Below, in pieces: positions 12,645 through 22,692 of a stretch of 24,234 bases of DNA (positions are counted from its first letter, which is position 1; each line of letters opens with the position of its first letter). Made by a program: the position numbers and the translations under genes. The notes under the pieces are model-generated. The model made no database searches. It was given only the letters and a program-made list of their open reading frames with translations, and had not been told where the DNA came from. The DNA comes from a virus. The stretch lies in the IMG/VR virus record IMGVR_UViG_3300007539_007300, positions 1-24,234 of that record. The stretch is one strand, 5' to 3'.

Positions 12645-15102
12645 ATTTTCTGAATTAAGAAATAATTTTACAGCAGGAGAATTAAGCGAAAATGTAAATG
12701 CTAGAGATGATTTTGGCAGATATTATAATGGCTGTAGAATCATAGAGAATTTTGATCCTAGACCACAAGGTTTAGCATCTAAACGTAAAGGTTCATCTTT
12801 TTTAGCAGAAACAAAGGATAGCTCTAAATTAAGTGCATTATATGAATTTACATATAGCAGCACTCAAACTTATGCTATCGAATTTGGTGATTTATACGCA
12901 AGATTCTACACAAATGAAGCAAGAGTATTAGAAGATGCAAAAACAATATCAGGAGCTACACAGGCAAACCCTGTAGTTATAACTGCAACAGCACATGGTT
13001 ATAGCAATGGAAATGTAGTTGTTATTGATGATGTTGTAGGCATGACAGAATTAAATGGTAAAGAATACACTGTAGCAAATGTAACAGCTAATAGCTTTGA
13101 GTTATCGGGAATAGATGGTACATCTTTTACAGCATATAGCTCTGGAGGAAAGGCTTATAAAATACATGAAATAACAACACCTTACACGCAAGAAGAAATA
13201 TTTGATTTAGCTTTTACTCAAGATGGTGACGTTATGTATTTTGCACATCCAGATCATCCAGTGCAAAAGCTTACTAGATTATCTGTTAATGAATTTACTT
13301 TATCAGAAGTAGAATTTTTAAAAGGTCCATACACAGATAAAAATAAAATAAGCACTGATTTAATAACACATAGCGGAGGAGCAAATGAAGGTGATTCAGC
13401 AACCTTAACAGCAACAGGAGGCCATACACCTTTTAGCTCTGATCATGTTGGAGCATTATGGAAATTAGAAAGTAGTAGTGATGAAGCTCATGTAAAAATC
13501 ACAGGTTTTACAAGTTCTACAGTTGTATCAATAGAGAATAAAAGTGATGTTGCAGGTAGCATACATAATGTTGCGCTTTCTACATGGAGTGAAGGCGAAT
13601 TTAGTGATGTAAGAGGCTACCCAAGAGCAATAGCAATACATGAACAAAGATTAGTATTAGCAGGTACAGAATCAGCACCACAAAAGAAATTTTATAGTAA
13701 AAGCAATGCTGATTATGAAAATTTTGAAGCTGGTACAAATGCAGATGATGCTTTTACAGTAAAGTTTGGATCTTTGTTAGGAGACCCAATAAGGTGGATT
13801 TTATCAGACGATGTTTTATTTATAGGAACTTCGGGCGGTATATTTAGAGTAAGAAGCTCTAATAACAGTGCTGCATTAACTCCAACAGATATAGATATTA
13901 AAAAACATATATCGCAAGGATGCGATATTTTATTAGCTCAACAAGTAGATAGTAGCGTTTTATATGTTCAAGCAGGAGGACAGATAGCAAGAAAAATTGG
14001 CTTTAGCTTAAATTCAGATAAATATAGAGCAACAGATATTACGATAGATGCAGATCATATAACTGGTACAGGTATTGTAGAAACAAACTCTCAACAAATA
14101 CCGTCATCTAATCTTATACTTGTTAGAAAAGATGGTCAGATAGCAAAATTAGTTTTGGAACAAGATCAAGAGATAAATGGATGGTATAGATATACAACCA
14201 ATGGTAGCTATGAAAGCACTGCAATTATCAGAAATAATGAGAATAAAGAATCTATATATACCATTGTTAAAAGAGAAATAAATGGAGTAACTAAAAGATA
14301 TGTAGAAGTTATAAAACCTAATTATGATAATGATGATATAAATGCTATATATGCAGATTCATCATTGACATATGACGGAACTAAAGATGCAACTTTAACA
14401 ATATCAGGCAGCACAGCAACCGCAGGTTCAGCAGTGTTTAGCTCTAGTGATGTTGGCAAATGGATACATGAATTAGGAGACAATGTAGGAAGAGCTAAGA
14501 TAACAGCTTTTACAGATAGCCAAAATGTAACTATAGAAGTTATAGAAGAGTTTTCAGCAGCTAGTTTAAGTGCAAAATCTTGGGCTATAGCAATAAAGAA
14601 TATAACTGGTTTAGATCACTTAATAGGTGAAGAAGTTGTTATTTCATCAGATGGAGCAACAGAAACACCCGCAACAGTTGATTCAAATGGTGAAGTTAAT
14701 ATTCCTGAAACATCATTACCAGGAAGCATTATTCATGCAGGATTAGCCTACACAGCTAAATTATCACCTATGCCCATAGAATCCATAACTTTACAAAGTA
14801 TATTTGGTTCAACGCAAGGCAAATTAAAAACTATTGATTCTGCAATTGTAAGATTTAAAGAAACAAGAGGTGGTAAAATAGTTGTTGAGAAAAAAGAAGA
14901 GAATCAAAAAAATATAGAAATACCAATAAATGCTAGATCTTTTAAAGATAAGCAAAATAAAGTAGTACCATTATTTACAGGCGATCAGGACTTAACAATA
15001 GCTTCTGGATATTCAAGGCAATCACTTATAAATATAGAAAGCTCAGAACCACAACCTATGACAATTCAATCAATTACTTTTAGAGGAACAGTAAATGATT
15101 AG
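12637..15102 (+). CDS. Tail nozzle protein (T7 gp12 type) with inserted repeat domains, 821 aa
   Basis: Forms the tip of the short tail. The N-terminus (NNFTAGELSENVNARDDFGRYYNGCRIIENFDPRPQG) is diagnostic for podovirus nozzle proteins, and RAIAIHEQRLVLAGTES with DPIRWILSDDVLFIGTSGGIFRV in the middle fits the beta-propeller. Insertions: an FCCH-like domain at about residues 106-173 (GATQANPVVITATAHGY, GMTELNGKEYTVANVT), and two copies of a roughly 65-residue beta domain at about 253-317 (FSSDHVGALW) and 584-649 (FSSSDVGKWI). The C-terminal MPIESITLQ...RFKETRGGK region is also family-typical. It overlaps its neighbours by 8 bases on both sides. Confidence 0.9.
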   Translation: MPKFSELRNNFTAGELSENVNARDDFGRYYNGCRIIENFDPRPQGLASKRKGSSFLAETKDSSKLSALYEFTYSSTQTYAIEFGDLYARFYTNEARVLEDAKTISGATQANPVVITATAHGYSNGNVVVIDDVVGMTELNGKEYTVANVTANSFELSGIDGTSFTAYSSGGKAYKIHEITTPYTQEEIFDLAFTQDGDVMYFAHPDHPVQKLTRLSVNEFTLSEVEFLKGPYTDKNKISTDLITHSGGANEGDSATLTATGGHTPFSSDHVGALWKLESSSDEAHVKITGFTSSTVVSIENKSDVAGSIHNVALSTWSEGEFSDVRGYPRAIAIHEQRLVLAGTESAPQKKFYSKSNADYENFEAGTNADDAFTVKFGSLLGDPIRWILSDDVLFIGTSGGIFRVRSSNNSAALTPTDIDIKKHISQGCDILLAQQVDSSVLYVQAGGQIARKIGFSLNSDKYRATDITIDADHITGTGIVETNSQQIPSSNLILVRKDGQIAKLVLEQDQEINGWYRYTTNGSYESTAIIRNNENKESIYTIVKREINGVTKRYVEVIKPNYDNDDINAIYADSSLTYDGTKDATLTISGSTATAGSAVFSSSDVGKWIHELGDNVGRAKITAFTDSQNVTIEVIEEFSAASLSAKSWAIAIKNITGLDHLIGEEVVISSDGATETPATVDSNGEVNIPETSLPGSIIHAGLAYTAKLSPMPIESITLQSIFGSTQGKLKTIDSAIVRFKETRGGKIVVEKKEENQKNIEIPINARSFKDKQNKVVPLFTGDQDLTIASGYSRQSLINIESSEPQPMTIQSITFRGTVND

Positions 15103-15517
15103 TAAAGATTTTTCCGTAGATCATATAGACATAATTAATCTTAAATTAAGCTATCCTTGCTTATTTTCTTTAAAAGAGACTGTTTTTACAGATTATGAAA
15201 ATGGGGATGAAGGAAGGACATATATTAAAGATGACAGGATCATTTTTTGTTGTGGGATTAGAAATGATAAAAATGGTGTTGGTAGTTGTTGGGTTATACC
15301 AAGTATTTACATTGATAAATATAAAATCTTTTTTTTAAAAGAATTGAAAAAATTAATTGAAGAATATTCAAAGAAGATGAATTTGCACAGATTATACACA
15401 GTTGTGTTAGAGGAATTTAAAGATTACATCGAATTTTTAGAATTTGAAAAAGAGGGTAAAATGAAGAAATTTACTTCTGATAAAAAAGATATGTTAATGT
15501 ATGCGAGGTATTTTTAG
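15095..15517 (+). CDS. GNAT-fold internal virion protein (T7 gp13/DUF2833 type), 140 aa
   Basis: 140 residues, with AGAGG before the ATG and an 8-base overlap with the nozzle gene. The profile IKDDRIIFCCGIRNDKNGVGSCWVIPS, then LKKLIEEYSKKMNLHRLYTVV and FLEFEKEGKMKKF, ending LMYARYF, follows the acetyltransferase-like DUF2833 family to which T7 gp13 belongs ('...GvG.cWvi.s...........l.....g..Rlyt.v......i..le.lGFe.eg..kky'). In T7 gp13 is needed for virion assembly and core morphogenesis; whether an acetyl transfer occurs is unknown, and no clear acetyl-CoA pocket (RxxGxG/A) is seen. Position ahead of the ejection proteins matches T7. Confidence 0.8.
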   Translation: MISKDFSVDHIDIINLKLSYPCLFSLKETVFTDYENGDEGRTYIKDDRIIFCCGIRNDKNGVGSCWVIPSIYIDKYKIFFLKELKKLIEEYSKKMNLHRLYTVVLEEFKDYIEFLEFEKEGKMKKFTSDKKDMLMYARYF

Positions 15518-15519
15518 AA

Positions 15520-15993
15520 ATGTCATTTTTAGCAATAGCAGGAACAGCACTGGGGATAGGTTCACAAATATATGGAGGCTATCAAGCAAAAAAGGCTTCA
15601 AAGCAGCAAGCAAGAATTTTAGAAGAGGAGGCAAAGAGGCAGCAACTAGCAGCAGAATTTGAAGCACAACAACAAGAAAGAAATTTTGAAAGATTATTAG
15701 GTCAGCAACGCTTAAATTTTGCAGCAAGTGGCGTGAAGCTTGAAGGATCAGCATTAGATATATTAGAAGAAACTGTAAGAGATAAAGAGCAAACAATCAA
15801 AAATATATTAGAAGCAGGAGCTACAAGATCGGCAAGATTAAGATCAGAGGCTAGTTTAACAAAAAAAAGAGGAAGACAAGTATTTATTAGTTCTTTGATA
15901 GGTGCAGGAGGACAAGCTCTTACTTCTGGTAGGCAGATAGCAGGAGCGAGCAAAGGAGGCAATTTTAGTAGTATATTTTCTAGAGGGGCATAA
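15520..15993 (+). CDS. Internal virion/ejection protein (T7 gp14 type), 157 aa
   Basis: Starts 2 bases after the preceding stop with GCGAGG as ribosome-binding site. N-terminal hydrophobic helix (FLAIAGTALGIGSQIYGGY, residues 3-21), then a long charged coiled coil (ASKQQARILEEEAKRQQ), then the family block NFAASGVKLEGSALDILEETV (about 67-87) and a Gly/Ala-rich hydrophobic tail (SLIGAGGQALTSG). This is the standard build of gp14-like virion proteins that are ejected first and form a pore across the outer membrane. Its TAA is directly adjacent to the next ATG. Confidence 0.85.
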   Translation: MSFLAIAGTALGIGSQIYGGYQAKKASKQQARILEEEAKRQQLAAEFEAQQQERNFERLLGQQRLNFAASGVKLEGSALDILEETVRDKEQTIKNILEAGATRSARLRSEASLTKKRGRQVFISSLIGAGGQALTSGRQIAGASKGGNFSSIFSRGA

Positions 15994-17757
15994 ATGGTAA
16001 AAATACCTTCATCACCAGGAGTTTTAGCAAGACCAACTACAGAAGTTGCTCAAGCAGCACCTTCTATGCAAGAAACTCAAATAATACCAAGAGCATTACA
16101 AGGCTTAGGTCAAACTGTTTCTCAAATTGGAATTGAAAAAATGCAACGTGAGAAAGATGCTTATGAAGCAAGTTCATTTTTAGAATATAGCACAAGACTT
16201 AAAAGCTTTGATAATGAGCAGAAAATAAAATTAAGAGAAGCACCAATTGATAATAACACTGTAAATAATATTAAGACTCAGCTACTTACAGAAAGAAAAA
16301 CATTTGAGAATAATTTAAGAAATGAGCTTTTCCAAGATAATGCAAGATTAAATAAGCTTGCTGATTCTGAATCAAAAACTAGCTTAGTGTCTTTTGAATA
16401 TAATATTGATGATGATTTATCAAATAAGAAAAGAATATTAGGGCAACAAAGAATATATAACAGCATCAGTAGTTTAAATGATAGGGCTGCTCTAGCTGTA
16501 AGTGATGAAGATTTTGCACAAATACAAAGCGAATTAGCAGAAACATTAAATACGGGCTTTGCTTCTGGATTAATAACTAGCAAGGATATTGAAAGACAAG
16601 AGAATATATTAAAACAGGCTAGACAAGAAAAGCAAATATTACAGGAAAGACAGGAGATATTTGACCAAGTTGTAGGGGGTGCTTTAACATTAGATCCTAC
16701 TAGTAAAGCAGATGAATCTTTGGTAAATGAGAATTTTAACAGATTATTAACACAAGTTGAGAATCCAAAAGAAATAGCAGAACAGATAGCAGTTAGAACA
16801 GGTATCTTACCAGATCAAGCTAAATCTTTTTTTGTTAAAGGATTATTTGCAGGAGACGATATTGCTAAAGTTGAAGCAAGCGAGTTTATAACTGATGTTA
16901 TAAAGCAAAATTCATCATTAGAGATGCAGTTTACAAGTAAAGAAAAAGCCTTATCTTATGCAATACAAAGCAGAATAGAAAGTGGTTTAACAGCAGAACA
17001 GGCAGTAAAATATTCAGAGGCAGAATTAAAAGAAAATAAATCTCTAGATAGATTGTTAAGACAAGGTGAATTTGATAAAGAGCTTGGAGGCAAAGAAACA
17101 AGCGACAAAGCCAGAAAGAAAATAGAAAAAATAAGGGATGATTTACAAGATGAAAGTGCAGTAATTTTTGAAGCAGAAACACCTGATATAATGGCTATAC
17201 AACTTAGACGTATTGCAAAAGACTATTTTTTAAATGAGGGTGTAGATATGGATGTAGCTTTAGATCTTGCTAAAGATAAAGTACAAGCTGAATGGAGTAT
17301 TACAAATGTTGGTCAAAAAAGGTATCAAAGATTTTCACCTGAAATGTTTTATGGTATAAAAGGACAGAATAATAAATGGATAGAAAATCAAGCTGTACAA
17401 GAAGTTTTAAAAATACCACGTGTTGAACAACTATCAGCACGACAAATAAAAAAAGAAATATCATTAGAAGTAATTCCTGATACTATACCTAGCGGACAGC
17501 CAAAATATTATATTTACAGAGAAAATGAATATGGAGCGCAAGAAATTGTTCTAGGTGATAATAATGAGCCAATAGAGTTTAAACCAGATATTACTAAATC
17601 TGATATATATAAAACAGATGCAGAAAGAAGAGATAAACTTAGAATTACAAAAGAGAAAGCCCTTACATTCGAAGAGAGAAGGGGAAGTTATTTAGCTAAT
17701 AAAAAAAGAGCTAAAGAATTGCAAAGATTAAGTAACACACTTGCAGGTACTAGATAA
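15994..17757 (+). CDS. Internal virion/ejection protein (T7 gp15-like position), 587 aa
   Basis: 587 residues, no membrane segment, almost wholly helical and coiled (for example REKDAYEASSFLEYSTRLK, KQARQEKQILQERQEIFDQV), beginning MVKIPSSPGVLARPT. The middle repeats acidic/Gln-rich helices (ERQENI, EIAEQIAVRTGILPDQAKSFF). No enzyme motif is seen. Between a gp14-type and a very long gp16-type protein, and of size near T7 gp15 (747) but shorter, it is best seen as the middle ejection protein that forms the periplasmic tunnel. Assignment rests mainly on gene order. The stop TAA shares one base with the next ATG (TAATG). Confidence 0.7.
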   Translation: MVKIPSSPGVLARPTTEVAQAAPSMQETQIIPRALQGLGQTVSQIGIEKMQREKDAYEASSFLEYSTRLKSFDNEQKIKLREAPIDNNTVNNIKTQLLTERKTFENNLRNELFQDNARLNKLADSESKTSLVSFEYNIDDDLSNKKRILGQQRIYNSISSLNDRAALAVSDEDFAQIQSELAETLNTGFASGLITSKDIERQENILKQARQEKQILQERQEIFDQVVGGALTLDPTSKADESLVNENFNRLLTQVENPKEIAEQIAVRTGILPDQAKSFFVKGLFAGDDIAKVEASEFITDVIKQNSSLEMQFTSKEKALSYAIQSRIESGLTAEQAVKYSEAELKENKSLDRLLRQGEFDKELGGKETSDKARKKIEKIRDDLQDESAVIFEAETPDIMAIQLRRIAKDYFLNEGVDMDVALDLAKDKVQAEWSITNVGQKRYQRFSPEMFYGIKGQNNKWIENQAVQEVLKIPRVEQLSARQIKKEISLEVIPDTIPSGQPKYYIYRENEYGAQEIVLGDNNEPIEFKPDITKSDIYKTDAERRDKLRITKEKALTFEERRGSYLANKKRAKELQRLSNTLAGTR

Positions 17758-20700
17758 TGGTAGAGATTCCACAAGGTTTAGAAGATAAAAAAAAGCCTAG
17801 TGTTGCCCTTGCTACAGCAGGTGGGTTTTCTGGTGATATATTAAAGAGCGGACAGGGTGCAAGCCCATTATTACAAGAAGCTGTACAGAAAGAAGAAAAG
17901 CAAGAATTCAAAACTTTAGATGTTTTAAAATCTGCATTTGCTATAGAAAACACAATAGGCTCTACAATAGCTAATATAAAATCTGGTAATATATTAGATC
18001 AAGAAGAAGATGAAAATTATGATGTTATTGAGAAAATACAAGATACTAAATATGAGCCTTATTTAGATGATTTTTTAGGAGTCTTCAACGATAATCAATT
18101 TGATAATGTAACTAAAAAAATAGATAGAGAATTATATCATAGAGATGTTATAGAATCTAGCGGAGGCAAGGGCATTATAAGCTCAATTGTTGCAGGTGTA
18201 TTTGATCCAATAAACTTAGTTCCTATAGGTGGTAGTGCATATAAAACTTTTAAAACTGGAAAGGTTGTAAAGGGTATAATGGAAGGTGGTCAAGTAGGTG
18301 CTTTATCATCGGCAGCTACAGAATCTATATTACAAAGCCAACAAGTAACTAGAACTATAGAAGAGTCAGTAATTAATGTAGGCTCTGGTGCTTTATTAGG
18401 TGGCTTGATTGGAGGTGTAGCAGGTCAATTATCTAAAGCAGATTTTGACAATTTAGCTAATAGGCTTGAGAAAGATATGCAACGTCAAGAATCTCAAATA
18501 GATATAGATGATAAAGGCAATCTAAGTGTAGGTAGTGCACAAGTTGCACAAACTACATTAGATCAAGAAACATTAGCAGGCGGTAAGATAACGAGATCAG
18601 TTATATCCAGTACAAAAAAATTAAATCCTATGCTTAGAATACTTGAAGGCTCATCTTTAGAAGCTAGAAGGTTTTTGCCACAGCTTGTGAGAACTAATAT
18701 GTATTTTAAGAAAAATGCAGAGGATATAGCAACTGCACAATCTGTAGAAATTGCAAGAAAGCAATATGAAGCAGGGCTTGGAATAGCAATAACACAAAGT
18801 AGACAGCTAGCAAAAAAAGCCATAAAAAGATTAAAGAAAGAATCTGGACAAAAATTAAATTTAACTAAATTCAATGATTTAGTTTCTTTAGCAATGATAA
18901 GAGGTGATAAATCAGAAATACCAGAAGTAGAACAGGCAGCAAGAATATTTAGATCAAATGTTTTCGATCCATTAAAAGATGCTGCTATTGATGTAAAATT
19001 ATTACCAGAAGATGTAGAACCAAAGACAGCTAAATCCTATTTAATGAGAAGATATAATATAAATAAGATAGTAGCTCAAGAAGATCAATTTAAGCAAATA
19101 ATTAAAGATGCAGCTAGAAAAAGATTGATTCCAGATATTAAGAAAAGATTAGCAAAAACAGAGCAAGCCATTACTGAAAAACAATTTAAGAGTTATCAAG
19201 AAGAATTAAAAGGACTGACAGCTAAGATAAAAAAAGCTAAGGCTGATGAGTTGGAGAAATTAAAAGATAGAAGATTAGAATTAGAAATATTAGTTGGTGA
19301 TGAATTATCAGTTGAAGATTATCTTGATGAAATTGCAAATAGTATATTTGATAATATAAGGGGTGCTGAAAGAAAAGGGGCAAACTTGCCTTATGATATG
19401 AAGATAGGAGCAAGAGGAGCAGCTAAGGAAAGAGTTCTAACATTTGTAATGGATGAAGAAATACGACCATTTCTAGAAACTAATATTGAATCATTAGCAC
19501 AAGGTTATACCAAAATATTAGGAACAGATGTGGAATTAAAACGAAGCTTTGGAGATCTAAATTTAGAGCCTCAATTAAAAGTGATACGTGAAGAATATAA
19601 TGAACTTAGGCAAAAAGCTAAGACAGATAAACAACGTGAAAAACTAGTTAAGGAAGAAAAAGAAACTGTAGAAATAATAACAGCTTTTAAAGATATGCTA
19701 AGAGGAAATTATGGCATACCTAATAATCCAGATAACTTAATATCAAGATCATTAGTATTATCTAGAAATATTCAATATTTATCTAAATTAGGTGGTGTTG
19801 CAGTATCATCTATACCAGATATGAGCAGACATGTAATGATACATGGATATGCAAGAGTATTTGATAAAGGCTTAAAAAACCTCATCACTAACTTAGAAGG
19901 AATAAAATTAGTCGTTAATGATGCAAAGCTTACAGGTAATATTTGGGAAGGAGTGAGCCATCAAAGAACGTCTTTTATAGCAGATATAAATGATCCATAT
20001 TCAGGAGATAGCTTACTTGAAAAAACAGTTAGTTACATGTCTGAAAAATTTGGAAAACTTACTTTATTAGATTTTTGGAATGATTATCAAAAAAGCTTTT
20101 CTTCTGTATTAACTCAACAAAGACTTATAGAGAATATAAATGACTTTAATAACATAAAGGGAAAAGAGAAAAGATATTTAGCCTTTTTAGGTATAGATTC
20201 AAAAAACTATTCTATGATTAAAGATCAGCTCGATAAACATTCTTTTAAGGTTAAAGATCTTCATGTAGCTAATTTAGAAAAATGGGATGATGCAAACGCG
20301 GCTAGATTATATAAAAATGCTCTTAATACAGATGTAGATAGAACTATTATAACTAAGGGTGTTGGTGATACACCTTTATTTATGAATAGAGAAGTAGGCA
20401 AAACAATAATGCAATTTAAATCATTTGCTTATGCAGCTCATCAACAATTGACAATAGCAGGATTACAGCAAAGAGATTTTGCAGCAGCATCAGGAATATT
20501 AACCATGATTACTATGGGGATGTTAGTTTACAAACTGAAAACTATGGGGCTTGGAAAAGAAACATCAGATGATCCTAAAGTGTGGTTAGCAGAGGGTATT
20601 GATAGATCTGGTATTGTACCAATAGTAGCAGAGATAAACGGTGTAGCAGATGCTTTTGGAGCTGGTATTGGAACTTTTACAGGAGCAGAGCCACTAACTA

Positions 20701-20903
20701 GATTTCAATCTAGAAATAAAGTTGGTTCTTTACTTGGCCCGAGCTTTGGAGCTGCACAAGATGCAGCAAGTGTAAGTAGAGCTGTATTTTCTGGTGACAT
20801 ACAGGAATCAGATATAAGAGCAGTAAGGAGGAATCTACCATATCAAAACATATTTTATCTAAGAGGTTTATTAAATGAAGTGGAAGAAAAAATTGCAAAA
20901 TAA
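17757..20903 (+). CDS. Large internal virion/ejection protein (T7 gp16-like position), 1048 aa
   Basis: The longest gene in the window. The N-terminal part (LYHRDVIESSGGKGIISSIVAGVFDPINLVP, about residues 125-155) is a recurring motif of long podovirus internal virion proteins. Hydrophobic Gly-rich stretches (GALLGGLIGGVAG near 210; LTMITMGMLVYKL near 920) could contact the inner membrane. The central part is a long helical region (KRLAKTEQAITEKQFK, KADELEKLKDRRLELE). The C-terminal block VGKTIMQFKSFAYAAHQQL is family-typical. In contrast to T7 gp16, no lytic transglycosylase (SLT) motif is apparent at the N-terminus. It likely completes the ejection channel. Confidence 0.8.
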   Translation: MVEIPQGLEDKKKPSVALATAGGFSGDILKSGQGASPLLQEAVQKEEKQEFKTLDVLKSAFAIENTIGSTIANIKSGNILDQEEDENYDVIEKIQDTKYEPYLDDFLGVFNDNQFDNVTKKIDRELYHRDVIESSGGKGIISSIVAGVFDPINLVPIGGSAYKTFKTGKVVKGIMEGGQVGALSSAATESILQSQQVTRTIEESVINVGSGALLGGLIGGVAGQLSKADFDNLANRLEKDMQRQESQIDIDDKGNLSVGSAQVAQTTLDQETLAGGKITRSVISSTKKLNPMLRILEGSSLEARRFLPQLVRTNMYFKKNAEDIATAQSVEIARKQYEAGLGIAITQSRQLAKKAIKRLKKESGQKLNLTKFNDLVSLAMIRGDKSEIPEVEQAARIFRSNVFDPLKDAAIDVKLLPEDVEPKTAKSYLMRRYNINKIVAQEDQFKQIIKDAARKRLIPDIKKRLAKTEQAITEKQFKSYQEELKGLTAKIKKAKADELEKLKDRRLELEILVGDELSVEDYLDEIANSIFDNIRGAERKGANLPYDMKIGARGAAKERVLTFVMDEEIRPFLETNIESLAQGYTKILGTDVELKRSFGDLNLEPQLKVIREEYNELRQKAKTDKQREKLVKEEKETVEIITAFKDMLRGNYGIPNNPDNLISRSLVLSRNIQYLSKLGGVAVSSIPDMSRHVMIHGYARVFDKGLKNLITNLEGIKLVVNDAKLTGNIWEGVSHQRTSFIADINDPYSGDSLLEKTVSYMSEKFGKLTLLDFWNDYQKSFSSVLTQQRLIENINDFNNIKGKEKRYLAFLGIDSKNYSMIKDQLDKHSFKVKDLHVANLEKWDDANAARLYKNALNTDVDRTIITKGVGDTPLFMNREVGKTIMQFKSFAYAAHQQLTIAGLQQRDFAAASGILTMITMGMLVYKLKTMGLGKETSDDPKVWLAEGIDRSGIVPIVAEINGVADAFGAGIGTFTGAEPLTRFQSRNKVGSLLGPSFGAAQDAASVSRAVFSGDIQESDIRAVRRNLPYQNIFYLRGLLNEVEEKIAK

Positions 20904-20930
20904 TATTATTAACTTTTTTATTTTTTAGAA

Positions 20931-22658
20931 ATGACGGTATCAAGTACAATATTAAGGAATGATTACACAGCTAATGGTTCGCAAACTGTTTTTCCTTTTA
21001 CCTTTCAGGTATTAGAGGAAGGAAGCAATTATAGTATTAAAGTTGTAGTAACAGATACTGATGGTGTGGAAACTACAAAAGTTTTTAATACTGATTACAC
21101 GGTTACTTTAAATGCAGATGGCACAGGCTCAGTAACTTTTACTACAGCCCCAACATTAGATCATAAGGTTACTTTGTTAAGTAATATATCTAAAACCCAA
21201 GAAACAGATTATATAAGCTTAGGGACTGATAAATTTCCTGCTGATTCACACGAGAAAGCATTAGATAAATTAACCTTAATAACTCAGGAGCTAGAAGAAA
21301 AAAACGCAAGAGCAATTCTTTTACCTGAAAGCTCTACTTTAACAAATTTAACAATACCAGTATCGGCAGCAAATGCAGATAAGGCAATTGTTGTAAATGG
21401 TACAGGAGATAATCTTGATGCTAAAAATCTAGCAGATATAGGGACTGCACCAGTTACAGATTATGCTAAAACTTTATTAGATGATACTGATGCAGCAACA
21501 GCTAGAGCTACTTTAGATGCAGAACAAAAGATTAATTCTTTAACAGCAATTACAGCTTTAGAGGATGCAGATCAATTAGCTGTATCTGATAGTTCAGATA
21601 GTAATAATTCTAAGAAAATAACTTATGCAAATTTAAAATCTGATTTAAGTTCTATAGTATCAAATCCAAATTTAATTATAAATGGTCAAGGCTTAATAGG
21701 TCAAAGAGGGCTTAGCTTCACTTCCTCAACTTCACCATCTAACAGTAATGACACATATTTATTAGATAGAATGCTATTATTATCCGATGGAAATAACATA
21801 GTAGATGTAAGCCGAGAAACTTCAGAAGTTCCGCAAGGTGCTTATTCTTCTATTAAATTTAATGTAAAGACAGCAAATAAAAAATTTGCATATTGCCAAA
21901 TAATAGAAGCTAAAAAAGCAGCTAAGATTATAGGTGGTAATGCTTCATTATCATTTAAAGCAAAAAAAGGTGGCTCTAATGCTACTTTAGAGACTTTAAG
22001 GGCTGCAATTATATCATGGGATGGTACAGAGGACTCAGTAACTTCTAATCTTGTTGCAACATGGGCAGGTGCTGGCACGAATCCAACGTTAGCTTCTAAT
22101 TGGACTTATGAGAATACACCTTCAGATTTAACATTAACAACATCATTTGAGACATTTAAAATTGAGAATGTAAGTATAGACACAGCTTCCGCAAAAAATG
22201 TAGCAGTATTAATATGGTGTGATGATACTGACGCAACAGTTGGTGATTTAGTTTATATTGGTGATATTAAGTTAGATAAAGGATCAATAGCAACACCTTA
22301 TAAATCTGAAAGCATTGAAAATATTATACTTAAATGTCAGAGATTTTATGAGAAGAGCTATAATTTAAATGTTGCTCCAGCTACAATAACCTATGAAGGC
22401 GCATATAATTTTAGGTGTGTTACTACCGTGGACACCAGAACTATATCATTTAAGGCTATGAAAAGGGTTAATCCTTCAGTTGTAATATACAACCCTATAA
22501 CAGGAACTACTGGAACATGGAGAAATGGATCAAGAAGTACCAACGATACAGCAACAGCATCAAGTCCAGCAGAACATGGATTTGCAGCAAGCACTTCGGG
22601 ACACACTGCAACAGGAGATTCAATATCTGGACACTGGACAGCAGATGCAGAATTATAG
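20931..22658 (+). CDS. Tail fibre with T7-type anchor and jelly-roll-like receptor region, 575 aa
   Basis: Receptor-binding fibre. The N-terminal 100 residues (NDYTANGSQTVFPFTFQVLEEG, FNTDYTV, TFTTAP) are the T7-fibre attachment domain that fixes the fibre to the adaptor/nozzle. Next come shaft-like repeats (ATARATLDAEQKINSL, LEDADQLAVSD, YANLKSDL). From about 245 (NPNLIINGQG) to 445 (GDIKLDKGSIATPY) a beta-rich region resembling carbohydrate-binding jelly rolls of phage fibres follows. The end, CQRFYEKSYNL to SGHWTADAEL, is a widespread fibre C-terminus. No ribosome-binding site stands before the ATG; a T-rich stretch lies upstream. Confidence 0.88.
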   Translation: MTVSSTILRNDYTANGSQTVFPFTFQVLEEGSNYSIKVVVTDTDGVETTKVFNTDYTVTLNADGTGSVTFTTAPTLDHKVTLLSNISKTQETDYISLGTDKFPADSHEKALDKLTLITQELEEKNARAILLPESSTLTNLTIPVSAANADKAIVVNGTGDNLDAKNLADIGTAPVTDYAKTLLDDTDAATARATLDAEQKINSLTAITALEDADQLAVSDSSDSNNSKKITYANLKSDLSSIVSNPNLIINGQGLIGQRGLSFTSSTSPSNSNDTYLLDRMLLLSDGNNIVDVSRETSEVPQGAYSSIKFNVKTANKKFAYCQIIEAKKAAKIIGGNASLSFKAKKGGSNATLETLRAAIISWDGTEDSVTSNLVATWAGAGTNPTLASNWTYENTPSDLTLTTSFETFKIENVSIDTASAKNVAVLIWCDDTDATVGDLVYIGDIKLDKGSIATPYKSESIENIILKCQRFYEKSYNLNVAPATITYEGAYNFRCVTTVDTRTISFKAMKRVNPSVVIYNPITGTTGTWRNGSRSTNDTATASSPAEHGFAASTSGHTATGDSISGHWTADAEL

Positions 22659-22692
22659 AAGTTAATTATTAAATATTAAAATAGAGGTTTAA

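Noticed and set aside
20897-20930. AATAATATTATT followed by a T-rich stretch after the large ejection protein gene as a terminator
   Set aside because: The stem is only A-T pairs with no loop, and the T-rich tract is common in this AT-rich sequence; too weak to call.
20931-22658. Possible diversity-generating retroelement target in the tail fibre, prompted by the BPP-1-like head genes
   Set aside because: The fibre C-terminus does not look like the Mtd C-type lectin domain, and no reverse transcriptase or template repeat is seen in the window. Absence outside the window cannot be excluded.
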